Below, one piece after another: positions 34,774 through 45,017 of a stretch of DNA of 64,000 bases. The DNA is from Distichodus sexfasciatus. Lineage: Eukaryota; Chordata; Actinopteri; Characiformes; Distichodontidae. The notes below the pieces were generated by a model that worked only from the letters and a program-made list of their open reading frames with translations, searched no databases and had not been told where the DNA came from. Position 1 is the first letter of the stretch. Every line of letters begins with the position of its first letter. The DNA lies in the NCBI GenBank assembly GCA_032718565.1, contig JAVGVS010000012.1:181001-245000 (forward strand). The letters are read 5' to 3'. The position numbers and the translations under genes are program-made.

Positions 34774-35027
34774 GGGGCAGTTGGTGGCGTAACGGTAGGG
34801 TGTTCGACCCCGTGATCAGAAGGTCACAGGTTCCAATCCAGGGCCGGTAAAGTTACCACTGAGGTACTCATGAGCAAGGTACCGTCCCCAAGCATTGCTC
34901 CCCGGGTGCTTGTTAGCTGCCCACTGCTCCTTCACGGATGGGTTAAATGCAGATTTCACATTTGGTTGTGGTGCACCGTGTGCTGTGGTGTGTTCACAAT
35001 GACAAATAATCACTCACTTTCACTTTA
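34774..35027 (+). mobile_element. tRNA-derived SINE, copy 6 (best full-length copy)
   Basis: Head 'ggggcagttggtggcgtaac' carries the A box. The B box 'ggttccaatcc' has one change from GGTTCGANTCC. The complete body follows ('gaggtactcatgagcaagg', 'ttgctccccgggtgctt', 'gatgggttaaatgcag') and the tail is 'cactcactttcacttta'. This is the best reference copy in the window. Confidence 0.92.
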
Positions 35028-35410
35028 CTCGGTAGTGTCTTTATCCATTTGGAATCCATCTGGGTATAGAATAAAATTATTTGCTAACAAACAATGCATT
35101 TTTCTATATAATTTTTTCCCTATTGTTTACTTTCTAACATTATAGAATGAAAAAGAGATATTTTCTGATCAACAGAAAAAGAAGAAATACTGACGTTCAG
35201 GGTGATTTTGAGCCGATTTGGACTCATTTTCGTCTATAAAATGAGCTGCTTCTGGCCTTTCTGGACAGAAACTACATTTCCCACAATACCCTGCGCCCCA
35301 TCAATGCGTGTCCGGAAAAACACTGAAATGACCGATAAACGGTTGTGTTGTGAGTAGGGCAAGATGTGACTGACCTGGAACGCTTTACTGAATGTTGGAC
35401 TTCCCTATGA
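35028..35410. other. Unique spacer
   Basis: Unique sequence with no gene or transposon end. Confidence 0.4.
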
Positions 35411-35790
35411 CAGTTGACAGCGTAACGGTTTGGGAACTGGCCCTGGGATCAGAAGGACGCCGGTTCGAATCCCGGACCAGTAAAGCTACCACTGAGGTAC
35501 TCTTGAGCAAGGCACCGCCACCAAGCATCGCTCCCCGGGCGCTGCCAATGTCACCCGTCCACCGCTCCTTCACAGATGGGTCAAATGCAGGTCATACTTC
35601 GTGGTGGCGCTTTGCTGTGGTGTGTTCACAAAGACAAATACAAATAATCAGTCACTCTGGACCAACTCTACCCTCATTGAGCAAGATCCTTAACCCCAGA
35701 TTGCTCTGAGGAGACGGGCCCTGCAATTAGGAAATGAGAATCGCTCTGGACAAGAGTGTCTGCTAAATGACATAAAGGTTAACGTAAAGG
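35411..35790 (+). mobile_element. SINE copy 7 fused to a second SINE 3' domain
   Basis: 35411-35655 is the usual family, with a perfect B box 'ggttcgaatcc'. In place of the CACTTT tail it continues with 'gagcaagatccttaacccc', 'gctctgaggagacgggccc' and 'cgctctggacaagagtgtct' + 'gctaaatgacataaa'. That is the conserved 3' domain of another fish SINE lineage (V/AFC type). This is either an adjacent truncated SINE or a composite. Confidence 0.82.
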
Positions 35791-37029
35791 TAGTGAAAGT
35801 ACTAAGTAGTAAAGTCACTGCCGTCTGAACATAAACTACGCAGAATGATCAGAACAGCGCCTGAAAGCATCCACGAGACACGGCCCTGCGCGGTAAAACT
35901 CTGCTCTACCACCAGTTATAGATAGAAACATTATCTGCCTTGAACAAAGCACATTAAAAGAATAATTTATGTAACTTTTACTAAGCAAAAAGCATCACAT
36001 GGTGTGACTTAAGTTTTATCACTAATGAGCTGCCACTGAGCTCATTAGTGATAAAATCATTTCGTGATATGGAGAAGCAAATCATTAAAGCTGATGGTAC
36101 ATTTCATTGGTCACAACGTTTATTTGGCCATAGATAAGTATGGTGTTCAACTTTTGTTGAGTCGTTGTGCTTTATTTCAGTGGCTTGAGCCCGATCGCCC
36201 CCGGTACCGAGGACAGAACGGGAAGGCTTTAAATAGTCGGTAAGCGTAAACAAACATATGCATGCCGCACATCAACATCACCGATAGAATCTCGTCTAAA
36301 AATCTCAAACAAATTCCACCTAAACACAACACAATTCCAACACCAAACACATAAATAAACAAAGAACAAAAACACTGCGTAGGTTTACGTGAAAGAAAAA
36401 GGGCTGTAGAATCTATTTTACCATGGCTAACCATGCATACCGTATATCATATGAAAGCTGAGACTCTGCAGATTACGCAGATAATATGTTTTGTTTTTGT
36501 TTTTTTTGGTGAACATGATTTTTTTTTCATGTTCTGCTGTGTTGCATCTTCCTTTATTCTGACCCAATAACATGTATGCTGATTCCACAGTAATCTCACA
36601 AGTGTTACCTTTATAATGATACCAAAAGTATAAAAATAGACATTGTAGTTGCTGAGATATACATATTTTATTTTGGCTATCTTTTTTAGAGCAAAAATCT
36701 GTAAAACAGTCTCAGGGCTTAACAGGTTGATCAGTCTGTTATTTTTAAAAACAATTAAAGAAGCATTTTAGGAGTTATTTATAGTTTATGATTTGCAGCA
36801 GAATATTTTCAAATAGGTAAAGAACATCTACATCTACCCTGTGCAGTATAATAATCATGTGCAATATCAGTCATTAAGGTTTACATCCCCACCTTCAAAT
36901 AGTGCTGTGATTGTTTTGTATTGTAGTCTTCTTGCACTTTATTTGTTAAAAGCTGCTTAGATGCTGATGCTGCCAATGTGCCTTGAAAAACATACACTAA
37001 GCAATACCAACCATCCAGATGTTTATATT
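35791..37029. other. Unique sequence with one hairpin
   Basis: There is no gene. It contains the 18-bp palindrome at 36014-36056 and T-rich runs near 36490-36535. The remainder is AT-rich unique sequence. Confidence 0.4.
36014..36056. repeat. Perfect 18-bp inverted repeat
   Basis: 'ttttatcactaatgagct' (36014-36031) and 'agctcattagtgataaaa' (36039-36056) pair perfectly around a 7-base loop. Followed by a T-rich context it could be cruciform-prone. No transposon is recognised around it. Confidence 0.93.
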
Positions 37030-37212
37030 CCATCTCTACACTAAACGTCACTTTCATACTGTATTTATTGTGTTGCTTGTTTGCACCTTTTGTCCTGTTG
37101 AACGTAATCTTCAGTATTACTATATGTTGCACCGGGGCCATGGGGAAACGCTGTCATCACACTTTGGACGTGTATACAGCGACTGATGACAATAAAGAAC
37201 CTTGAACTTGAA
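37030..37212 (+). mobile_element. LINE 3' tail ('gtgttgcttgtttgcacctt' type)
   Basis: The ordered motifs 'tgttgcttgtttgcacctt', 'ttactatatgttgcacc', 'gactgatgacaataaagaac' and terminal 'cttgaacttgaa' match a common CR1-like LINE 3' end in fish. Confidence 0.65.
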
Positions 37213-38464
37213 AAAAGTCTGTCTTTGTGGTTAATTTTAATACATTTCTGTGATATACAGGCTATCACCAGTCAGGCTAAAATAATGAGATTTTTGGTCC
37301 ATATCGTCAAGACCAACTACATAGATTATCGTCTTAAATGATTCATTCAGGATCGGGGAAGCCCAGGACACGTGAAAGAAGCTACAGTAATTTCAGCTCC
37401 ATAATTTTTCATTACTACAAACTTAAAGCCACACAATTTTACGCCTCCGATTGGTTTGTTAACACTTTCTACCAAAGATCAAAAACAAATCACCACCCTG
37501 GAGACTTCAGACAACGCTTCAAGCGAGAGTCCCGTTTGTGAAGTCAGCTGGGCGCATGGCACTGAGCGGTCTGTTTGGCACACTGAGATATTTTAACGTC
37601 CAATTAGGCCCATTAACAGCTGATTAGAGATTGCCTCGCCTGTGGCAAAAAAGGGCCTGCTGTCACTGTTGCCGCTTGTGCTGGCTGGCAGGGGAATCGA
37701 GTGACCGACGCTTTAACAGGCCTGCTTTTGTCCACGTTGACAGCCGACATGAGAGGGCCGGTGCTGTTTTATTAATTAGTCCCTTTGAAAGTGAAGCCAC
37801 ACAGCTTAATACATTAACGCTTTTGTGTTACCGCTCTATGCATATGTGCAGCCTCCACCCCTCTCCCTCTCTCTCCCTTTCCCTCAAGAAGGCTTTCTTT
37901 CATAGCGTGACCTTTGTCTGGCATCCATCGCTTGCGCACACACGCACGCAGACACAATCCACAAAGGCTTTCGGCCTTAATTAAACACAAATGAAAACGA
38001 CTGCTTCGAAGGAAAATAAGAAAGCAGGGGGAAAAAATGATCGTGCCATGTTCCCAACTCGGGTTTGCGAATCATGATCTCTGTTTCGTGTGTTTGTCTG
38101 TTGCCCTTAGAGAAACAGCCTGTTTTTGTTTTTGTCGTAACTTGTTTATTTGTCAGAGGGATCCGAATGATGGCCGCGGCTCTCCTGCGTGAGCCTGTTT
38201 TGACAAAACAACGCGGATGTAGAGCACATTAGGTGGCACGCTCGAGCACGGGATTAAACCACTAATGATAATTCTACATATGGCCCGAGTCAAAAATCAG
38301 CTTTAATGGACAGCTAAATCCAATCTAATAGCGATTATCTCTAAGCAGATGAGAAATTAATACTAAATGTGATGCTGGAATCGCAGCAGTTCTCGCCGAA
38401 GATGACGAAGTCACTGTATTAAAAAAAAAAACTAAAAAAAAAACACGTTTCTGCAGTCACAGGG
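37213..38464. other. Unique block, possibly regulatory
   Basis: There is no gene. 37330-37830 and 38030-38400 are transposon-free, with cores such as 'ccaattaggcccattaac' (37600) and 'taatgataattctac' (38264). The 117-codon frame at 37631-37984 runs into simple CT/CA sequence. Confidence 0.35.
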
Positions 38465-38680
38465 CCCCCGAGTGGGTCAGCCGGTTAAAGCGTGGCTCCC
38501 GGCGCAGAAGTTAAGCTCTTCCTTCAGGTTTGGGTCACATCTGTGCCACGCGCCCTCCGTGGTCTGCCCTTAAAAGCACAACCGACTTGTTCTCCTTGGG
38601 AGGGAAGGACAACAGAGGCGCTCTCACCCTGCTCGGTCACTACAGACAGAGGAGACATGAGGGCCTGCAAGTTCACACAG
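38465..38680 (+). mobile_element. Possible second SINE-type repeat
   Basis: 'gtgggtcagccggttaaagc' + 'gtggctcccggcgcagaag' has a tRNA-like left end, and the following GC-rich body ends near 'gcctgcaagttcacacagc'. Only one copy is present and no B box fits well, so this is tentative. Confidence 0.25.
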
Positions 38681-39177
38681 CAGTAAGTCTTAGTTCTTTT
38701 CTCAAGGAAAGTCTGAAGTCTGTTAAATCAGTAGCATGTCGTTCTAAACTAAAATGAAATCAAATAAAGCAGAACACAAACAGCAATTGCTGCTGTTTTT
38801 GTATCAAATTGCTGCTGTTTAATATCAAGCTCAATTTATCTGAACATTAAATCACTGCCATTAGTAGTAATATGAAAAATAGCACATGCTAAAGTCGATA
38901 CATTCTTAGATGGTTTTTTTTTTTTTATCATAAACTGGTGGTCTAACGATTTTAATTTGATTCGATTCAATTGAGGAGTCAGTGCTTGATGTGATACAAT
39001 ATCATATGATGACTTAACCCAATCTCTTTCAATCATAATCACAAAATCTAATAATAAAATCATAAAAGCAACTAAAATATCATTTGATATTTTGACCTCA
39101 ACCACACATTAAAAAGAACAATCTACTGTACAATATATAGTAACGGTACAATAAGTATGATGCTTTCATTTTAAAAC
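38681..39177. mobile_element. AT-rich stretch with hAT-like fragment
   Basis: 'tggtctaacgattttaattt' + 'gattcgattcaatt' at 38937-38972 resembles the 'gattcgattc' ends of some fish hAT elements. Boundaries cannot be fixed. The rest is AT-rich unique sequence. Confidence 0.3.
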
Positions 39178-39370
39178 TGAGTGATTATCTGTCATTGTGA
39201 ACACACCACAGCACAGCACACAGCGCACCACAGCCAAATGTGACCTCTTCATTTGACCCATCCGTGAAGGAGCAGTGGGCAGCTGACATGGGTACCTTGG
39301 TACCTTGCTTATGAGTACCGTTACCGGTCCTGGGATTCAAATCGGTGGCCGTTACGCTGCCAACTGCCCC
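39178..39370 (-). mobile_element. tRNA-derived SINE, copy 8 (internally deleted)
   Basis: The tail and body are intact ('cattgtgaacacaccacag', 'cctcttcatttgacccatcc'). The head is deleted between the B box and A box: 'gggattcaaatcggtggccg' joins straight to 'ttacgctgccaactgcccc'. Confidence 0.87.
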
Positions 39371-39599
39371 ATTTTACCTACTGGCTTGCTGATCACTGAA
39401 TCAATGTCTCCATGCAGATCAACATATTGTTACACTAAAGTCGTGTTTGGGGTTTGCTGTAATAAAATAAAATGACATTAAAAACAAGCAGTTAATGATG
39501 GTTCCTCCAATCCTACAGAACTACCTAACCCTTACATTCCCGTCCGCCCCTTTGCTTTTCTAATTTGAGGTTTGCTTTTCTCATTTTGGTTTTGCTGGC

Positions 39600-39880
39600 C
39601 CAAAAATCCCCAGGAAATTTGCAGTACTTCAAAACACAATTAAAAACATCTCTTGTGTCAGTGTTATTCCTCTCCACCCACCTCTTGATCTATTACATGT
39701 CTCATATTTGAGATGCAGCTTTTTGTCTTTGCTTGTTCTATGTCTGCTGATGTTTCATATTTCTCTGTATTTAGCTTCTTTTGTAAAGACACCTCAGGTC
39801 TTAGAAAAGGCACAACTGAGCAGCGCAATATAATATAATATAATATAATGTAATATAATATATTATATATAATATAAAGT
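39600..39880 (+). mobile_element. L2-like LINE 3' tail with (TATAA)n
   Basis: 'ttttgtaaagacacctcagg' 'tcttagaaaaggcac' and 'gcgcaatataatataatata' match the L2 3' end (CACCTTGGGTCTTAGAAAGGCGC + ATATAAAT tail). The tail has expanded into a pentanucleotide array at about 39825-39875. Confidence 0.6.
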
Positions 39881-40070
39881 CAAATGCTTGGTGTCATCTC
39901 CGCTATATACTCTACAGATATACAGAGCGAGACAACGTGGCTCCAGCTTTCACAGTGCAAACAACAAAGAACAAGGAACAAATAGACACAGAATAAACAA
40001 TATATAAATGAATATAAACTAGAAATGGAGTATTAAATATAAACTTTAAACTAGAAAAATTGTCTTTTAC
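39881..40070 (-). mobile_element. CR1/Rex-like LINE 3' tail (reverse)
   Basis: This is the reverse complement of the family at 15.3 and 44.5 kb: 'ggtgtcatctccgctatata', 'cgtggctccagctttcacag', 'gtgcaaacaacaaagaacaa' and 'ttaaactagaaa'. The 'ctagtttaaagttt' segment is present only once or twice here. Confidence 0.7.
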
Positions 40071-40157
40071 ACTGAATGTGTAAAAAGATCAAAATGAAAA
40101 AGTTCTACAGTCTATTAAATAAAACAATGTTATTTCTAAAAGTCTGACTAAATATAA

Positions 40158-40233
40158 CCTAATATAATATAATATAATATAATATAATATAATATAATAT
40201 AATATAATATAATATAATATAATATAATATATA
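40158..40233. repeat. (ATATA)n pentanucleotide array
   Basis: An uninterrupted 'taatataatataata' array of about 75 bases. Minus-strand frames (YYIILYYI) are translations of it. Confidence 0.95.
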
Positions 40234-41090
40234 ATGATCAAAATAATTATTATTCGTCCATACATGGCATTCCAGGGTTTGTGGATGTGATTCATATCCA
40301 AACCCTTGTAAAGACACGTAAGAGTCAAATGTGGACGTCATAACCTTATTGCTCCTTTTAAAACTAAAGCAACTAAACTACAGCCAAGCTTCTATTTGAC
40401 TATAGTAGTCAGCTGCACTACAAGTCACAAAGACAAAGTAGCTAACTACATCCTATCTTTCATCCAGTAATAAACATGAAACATGATGTTAAACAGTGTG
40501 CGCTGAATAACGTAATGTCACATCACAATAAGAAGAAAGTCTTTTCATTTTGGAGCTAGAGTTTGTTTTGATTTCCTGTTTGCATAAGCTGTAGTGTGTA
40601 AATTCATCCATTTCACCCTTTCGGTTCAATAAATATTGATAAATATGGCAGCGGATTCTTGCTTCCATCAACTCCATCTCACAGCCTCCATGTAATCCAT
40701 GAGATCCGTCACAGTAGCCTATTCCTACTGCCCTCTCATCCCAATTCAACACCGAGCAGAGACAACTGCTAGTTGAAAACACCAGTCTTTGGAAGGAGAG
40801 AAAAATAAGTTAGTGAGTTGCCATTTTTTATTAGCTACTCCCCCACACAACACAAGCCCCCATCACGGGCCTGTCCTCGTAATTACAAAACAGAAAGTTT
40901 AACAAATACTGTAAATGTAAAAATGACAAAAAGCTCCTTCCAGCTCACTAGCATTTTGTAACTTGTAAAGCCCCGGAAATCAAATATTACCTTCTAAAAT
41001 TCATGACCAATGAATGTGTGAGAGAAACTTGCCGAACCCTGAAAAACAAGACTGAAAACGTTCTAAAGACATGGTAAAGAAACATCCAGG
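40234..41090. other. Unique spacer
   Basis: There is no gene. The 97-codon minus-strand frame at 40489-40782 has no recognisable feature. Confidence 0.4.
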
Positions 41091-41378
41091 GGTGTTTTCC
41101 AGGCTTTAAGGACACCCTGGGCTTAGCCCGGACCGGACGTAAACTCAAAGAGGAGCCGAGGATTTTTTCAATTTCTAGACAGTATATAAAGGGTGTTATA
41201 AAGACTACAGACTGTAGTACGCTGCCTAAATGATCATGTAATTTCCAGATGCATATATGTTAATAAAATAAATAAGCTAAACAACTGTACAAATATTTTG
41301 ACTACCCGAGCTAGACTCAAAATACCCTGAGCTGAAGCTCCGGTCAAAACGGCTGTCGGCGCTCCTGGAAACATCACT
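41091..41378. mobile_element. Possible small TIR element
   Basis: 'gtgttttccagg' (41092-41103) is roughly inverted by 'cctggaaacatcac' (41364-41377). The interior includes 'tatataaagggtgttat'. This is a single-locus suggestion. Confidence 0.25.
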
Positions 41379-43319
41379 TTAAAGCAGCTAGTCCTAGTAT
41401 TACAAACAGCAAGTAAAGCTGACAGCTCACCTCCCTCTATAGATCAGGGGTGTCACTCCCTCCCCCATGGGAGCTTCGCCTGTCCACTTCAGGTCAACCC
41501 ACAGTCGTTACAGAACAAAACTACTGATTATTTTGGGAATAAAATTAGAGCAGTAGATTTCCCTCAACAAATAATTAACCTATTCAGATTGTGTAAATGT
41601 ATTTGTGGACACTGTCTTTTTCCCGACTGGGGAAATCCTTTAAATTACGTTCTAAATGAACAAATAATTAGCTTCATTAATTCATTAACACTGTATAAAA
41701 ATGCGGAGGAGTGAAAATCACGGGTCTGTTCAATAATGCAAACGAGTTCGAGTTACTGCTCTCGCTTATTTCCTCCCACACACACACACACACACACTCA
41801 CAGAGACTTGGAGCTCAGCTCTGCATCTCTTACGAGAATGCAAATGAGAAAACTAAATCAATCCTGCTACATCGAAAATGGCAAATATCACAGCGCCAAT
41901 GTCAGAGATCACTTCAGCAGAGGCGATGGTAATGATAAAGTGAAACACGTGTCGGAGTTTGAGGAGCTTTATGTGAAATCCATCCGAGCTGGAAAAAACA
42001 GGGAGAGTGCGAGAGATCCAGACAGAGACGAACATAAACGGTGGGAATACGGCAAAAGGTGTGTGTGTGGGAGGGGTGTGTGTTTTGGGGGAGGCGGGTG
42101 TAAGGTTGGTCTCCTCAACGAATCGTCCCCCTCCTTCCCCTTGGAGCGGCAAAAAGTATGCGCATGGCGTGACCTCAAAGAAGAGCGGAATATCAGCGCT
42201 GGATATTGCAACGGTGAGAAATCACGGCGGGGAGAGCGGGGAGCCGGACGCCGTAGGTAGGAAATTGACTCGGAGGGGAAGCACACCTGCTGTTCATGTG
42301 AAGTCCAAAAAAAATAACCTCTCTTTGTTACGACGCCGTCTGGCTCATCGGTGGCGGGATGTGACGCAAACGGAGAAGGGGGCCGGGCGCAACGGTTGTC
42401 GGCTTGTAGGTACGCAAATCACGGCTCAAACCCGCGAGTTCAGAGGCCTGGAGCTCTGGAGGGGTTTCTCAGGGTCAGTGCAGGGCCGATTCGGAGCCAG
42501 GAGCAAAAGAAAAACCAGAATAACGAAGTGGCCTTCATTACATGGTGCAACTGCGCAAGCATCAATTCTCCATTATACCAAACCCAACACACACAACACT
42601 CTTTTAAAAGATCACATGCCAAGAGGGAACGGTCTAGGAAAGGAGAGGAAGAAAGGAAGAAAATTTCAGTCCAGCATTACAGTAAATCTAATTTATTTAA
42701 CTACATGCTTTGTTTCAAAGGGTCAAGGACGCCTTATGTTTCTCATTACGAACTTTGAATAACTTTAAAAAAAAAAGTGAAAGTAAATGTAAGGTAAAAC
42801 AGAGCAGCAAATTTTAGGATGAATCCTGGCGGGGGTAGAAGTGTTTTAAATTTAAAATGTTCCAGGCGGGGGGAACGGCACTTCAATCCGGGCCCCATGA
42901 GACGCCGGCGGTTGAATTAGATTTGATTAATTTCATCTGTAGTTAGGTTTCTTCTGAATAATACATTAATAATGCTCGCAGAATTGTGGGAAGAAAGAAG
43001 AGACAAGCGTCTGTTAAGGGAAAGGGATGGAAAAAAGGGGTGACTTCAAGTTGTACAAATCCACAGAACAATGTCAGACAAGCTGTCTGGATACTATTTA
43101 TAAAACAGGGCAGTGAATGTGAAAAGGAACAATGGCAAACTTCACATTTAGCAGAATGATCCGTCATGTTTGCTGCTATTAAATTAGAAATTGGCCAAAT
43201 AATACCTGTTTGTTTAACACCTTAGTAAGAGAAAGACAGACAGCAAAGATAATAAATTAACACGTGACACGCCTGCATGCGTTGAGGCACCACTTGTTGT
43301 CAAGTTAAGGCTAATCTAA
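41379..43319. other. Unique block with overlapping long frames
   Basis: A hAT-end-like 'atcaggggtgtcactccc' lies at 41443. A (CA) run lies at 41776-41796. 41830-41990 holds POU-like 'atgcaaatgag' and 'taatgataaag' cores. The two longest non-repeat frames in the window overlap here in different frames (41736-42260, 174 codons; 42007-42762, 251 codons). Neither has a recognisable domain or splice structure, and composition is Arg/Gly/Lys-rich from GA/GT-rich DNA. Confidence 0.4.
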
Positions 43320-43698
43320 ATTGTAATCCTCTTCTCCTGACTGTTGCTACAATATTTACACAATTTTTGCTCTGCCGCTACATATTTGCCCAACTATTGA
43401 ACATTGCTGTACATGTCACAGATCGCTTTTTTTCTAACTGACTGTATCTGGACAAATTGAAAGTATTGCACAGTTCTCCACTGCTGCTACAACATCTGCA
43501 CATACCAGATTAGACTTGCATGTTAGATCAGACTTTATAAAAGATACTCTTTTATTTCATAGACTGTAAAGAATTGTTTCATATTGAAACTGTTACTGAC
43601 ATCATGCACATTCAGCACATTCACATGCACTTTTTAGTGTTAAAGACGACTCCAAAACCATAACTGTAGGCTGAGTACGCATCCTCATTGTCTTTCTT

Positions 43699-44500
43699 TC
43701 TACTTCTAGTTTAAAGTTTACATTTATATTCTACTTCTAGTTTAAAGTTTACATTTTATTCTACTTCTAGTTTAAAGTTTACATTTTATTCTACTTCTAG
43801 TTTAAAGTTTACATTTATATTCTACTTCTAGTTTAAGGTTTACATTTATATTCTACTTCTAGTTTAAAGTTTACATTTATATTCTACTTCTAGTTTAACG
43901 TTGACATTTATATTCTACTTCTAGTTCAAGGTTTACATTTATATTCTACTTCTAGTTTAAAGTTTACATTTTATTCTACTTCTAGTTTAAAGTTATTATT
44001 TATGTTCTACGTCTAGTTTAAAGTTTACACTTATATTCTACATCTAGTTTAAAGTTTACATTTGTGACCCGATCTGCCGTAATGAGTCGGAAGTCAGCGT
44101 TCTATTTATTTAGATACAGGCCGATTATGTTGAAAAACTTCAAAAATATCGTTTTTTTCCTTTCGGAGAGCAGATTAATTTTGAAGACTTTTTCTTTCAT
44201 ATAAGACCAAAAAAGAAGAATCGATATTTTTCTACTTCTAGTTTAAAGTTTACATTTATATTCTACTTCTAGTTTAAAGTTTACATTTTATTCTACTTCT
44301 AGGTTTTAGTTTATATTTATATTCTACTTCTAGTTTAAAGTTTACATTTATATTCTACTTCTAGTTTAAAGTTTTCATTTATATTCTACTTCTAGTTTAA
44401 AGTTTTCATTTATATTCTACTTCTAGTTTTAAGTTTACTTTTTTCTACTTCTAGTTTAGTTTTCATTCATTTTCTACTTCTAGTTTAAAGTGTATATTTT
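43699..44500. repeat. 29-31 bp minisatellite, 21 units, interrupted
   Basis: The unit is 'ttctacttctagtttaaag' + 'tttacatttata'. Twelve units run to 44063 and nine follow from about 44230. Units differ mainly by one or two bases in the T-rich part and by isolated substitutions. The unit is native to the LINE 3' region around it. Confidence 0.92.
44064..44226. mobile_element. Insert within the minisatellite
   Basis: About 162 foreign bases begin 'gtgacccgatctgccgtaat' and end near 'agaagaatcgat', breaking a repeat unit. The first bases recall the 'gtgaccctccac' end at 19706, but no matching inverted end is present, so it is either one-ended or a different kind of insertion. Confidence 0.55.
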
Positions 44501-44647
44501 ATATTCTATTTATATATTTCATTCTGTGTGTCTTTGTTCCTTTTTCTTGTTGTTTGCACTGTTAAAGCTGGAGCCACATCGTCTCGTCTCTGTGTATACT
44601 TGTACAGCATATAGCAGAGACGACAAAGTTTATCTTGACTTTAATCA

Positions 44648-45017
44648 TGGGGCTGCACAATTAATCTAATAATAATAGAGACCGACATACAGAACCTCTA
44701 ATCAGGGTAAAATTATCAGTGACAAATTTTACGAATTTTGTTACTAGTTTTAAAAAAGGAATTCTGTTAGTACTTCTCTCAGTGTTGTCACGTGACTCTG
44801 GTCTGTGACTGCATCTGTGCGTTTCCTCCATTTATTTTAGAACATTCTTTAATTAGGAAAATATTGAATAGTTGTGCATATTTACAGTATAAAACATGTC
44901 TGTGAATTATGAGGGGGCAAACAGACAAAAAAATAAACAAATGGTTCATTAATCATAACCAAGGTAAAATATTTAATTAATCATGATATCGATTTGAGGT
45001 CATATCGCCCAGCCCTA
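44648..45017. mobile_element. hAT-like non-autonomous element
   Basis: The left end 'ggggctgcacaattaat' and the right end in reverse 'tagggctgggcgatatgacc' are typical of the fish TAGGGCTG(C/G)(A/G)C hAT-like family. Sub-terminal 'atcatgatatcgatttgagg' also fits. A target duplication is not found. Confidence 0.65.

Larger units (their letters stand above)
43320..44645 (+). mobile_element. CR1/Rex-like LINE 3' region with internal minisatellite
   Basis: The 5' part has 'ctgttgctacaatatttac', 'ccaactattgaacattgc' and 'ctgctgctacaacatctgc', paralleling 10.1-10.3 kb. The 3' part has 'tgtttgcactgttaaagctg', 'gccacatcgtctcgtctctg', 'tatagcagagacgacaaag' and terminal 'tatcttgacttt', paralleling 15.5 kb. 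Between them, a segment present once in other copies is expanded to 21 units. Confidence 0.75.

Noticed and set aside
42007..42762. 251-codon open frame as a protein gene
   Set aside because: No domain, biased Arg/Gly/Lys composition from purine-rich DNA, another long frame overlapping it, and no splice or promoter context.
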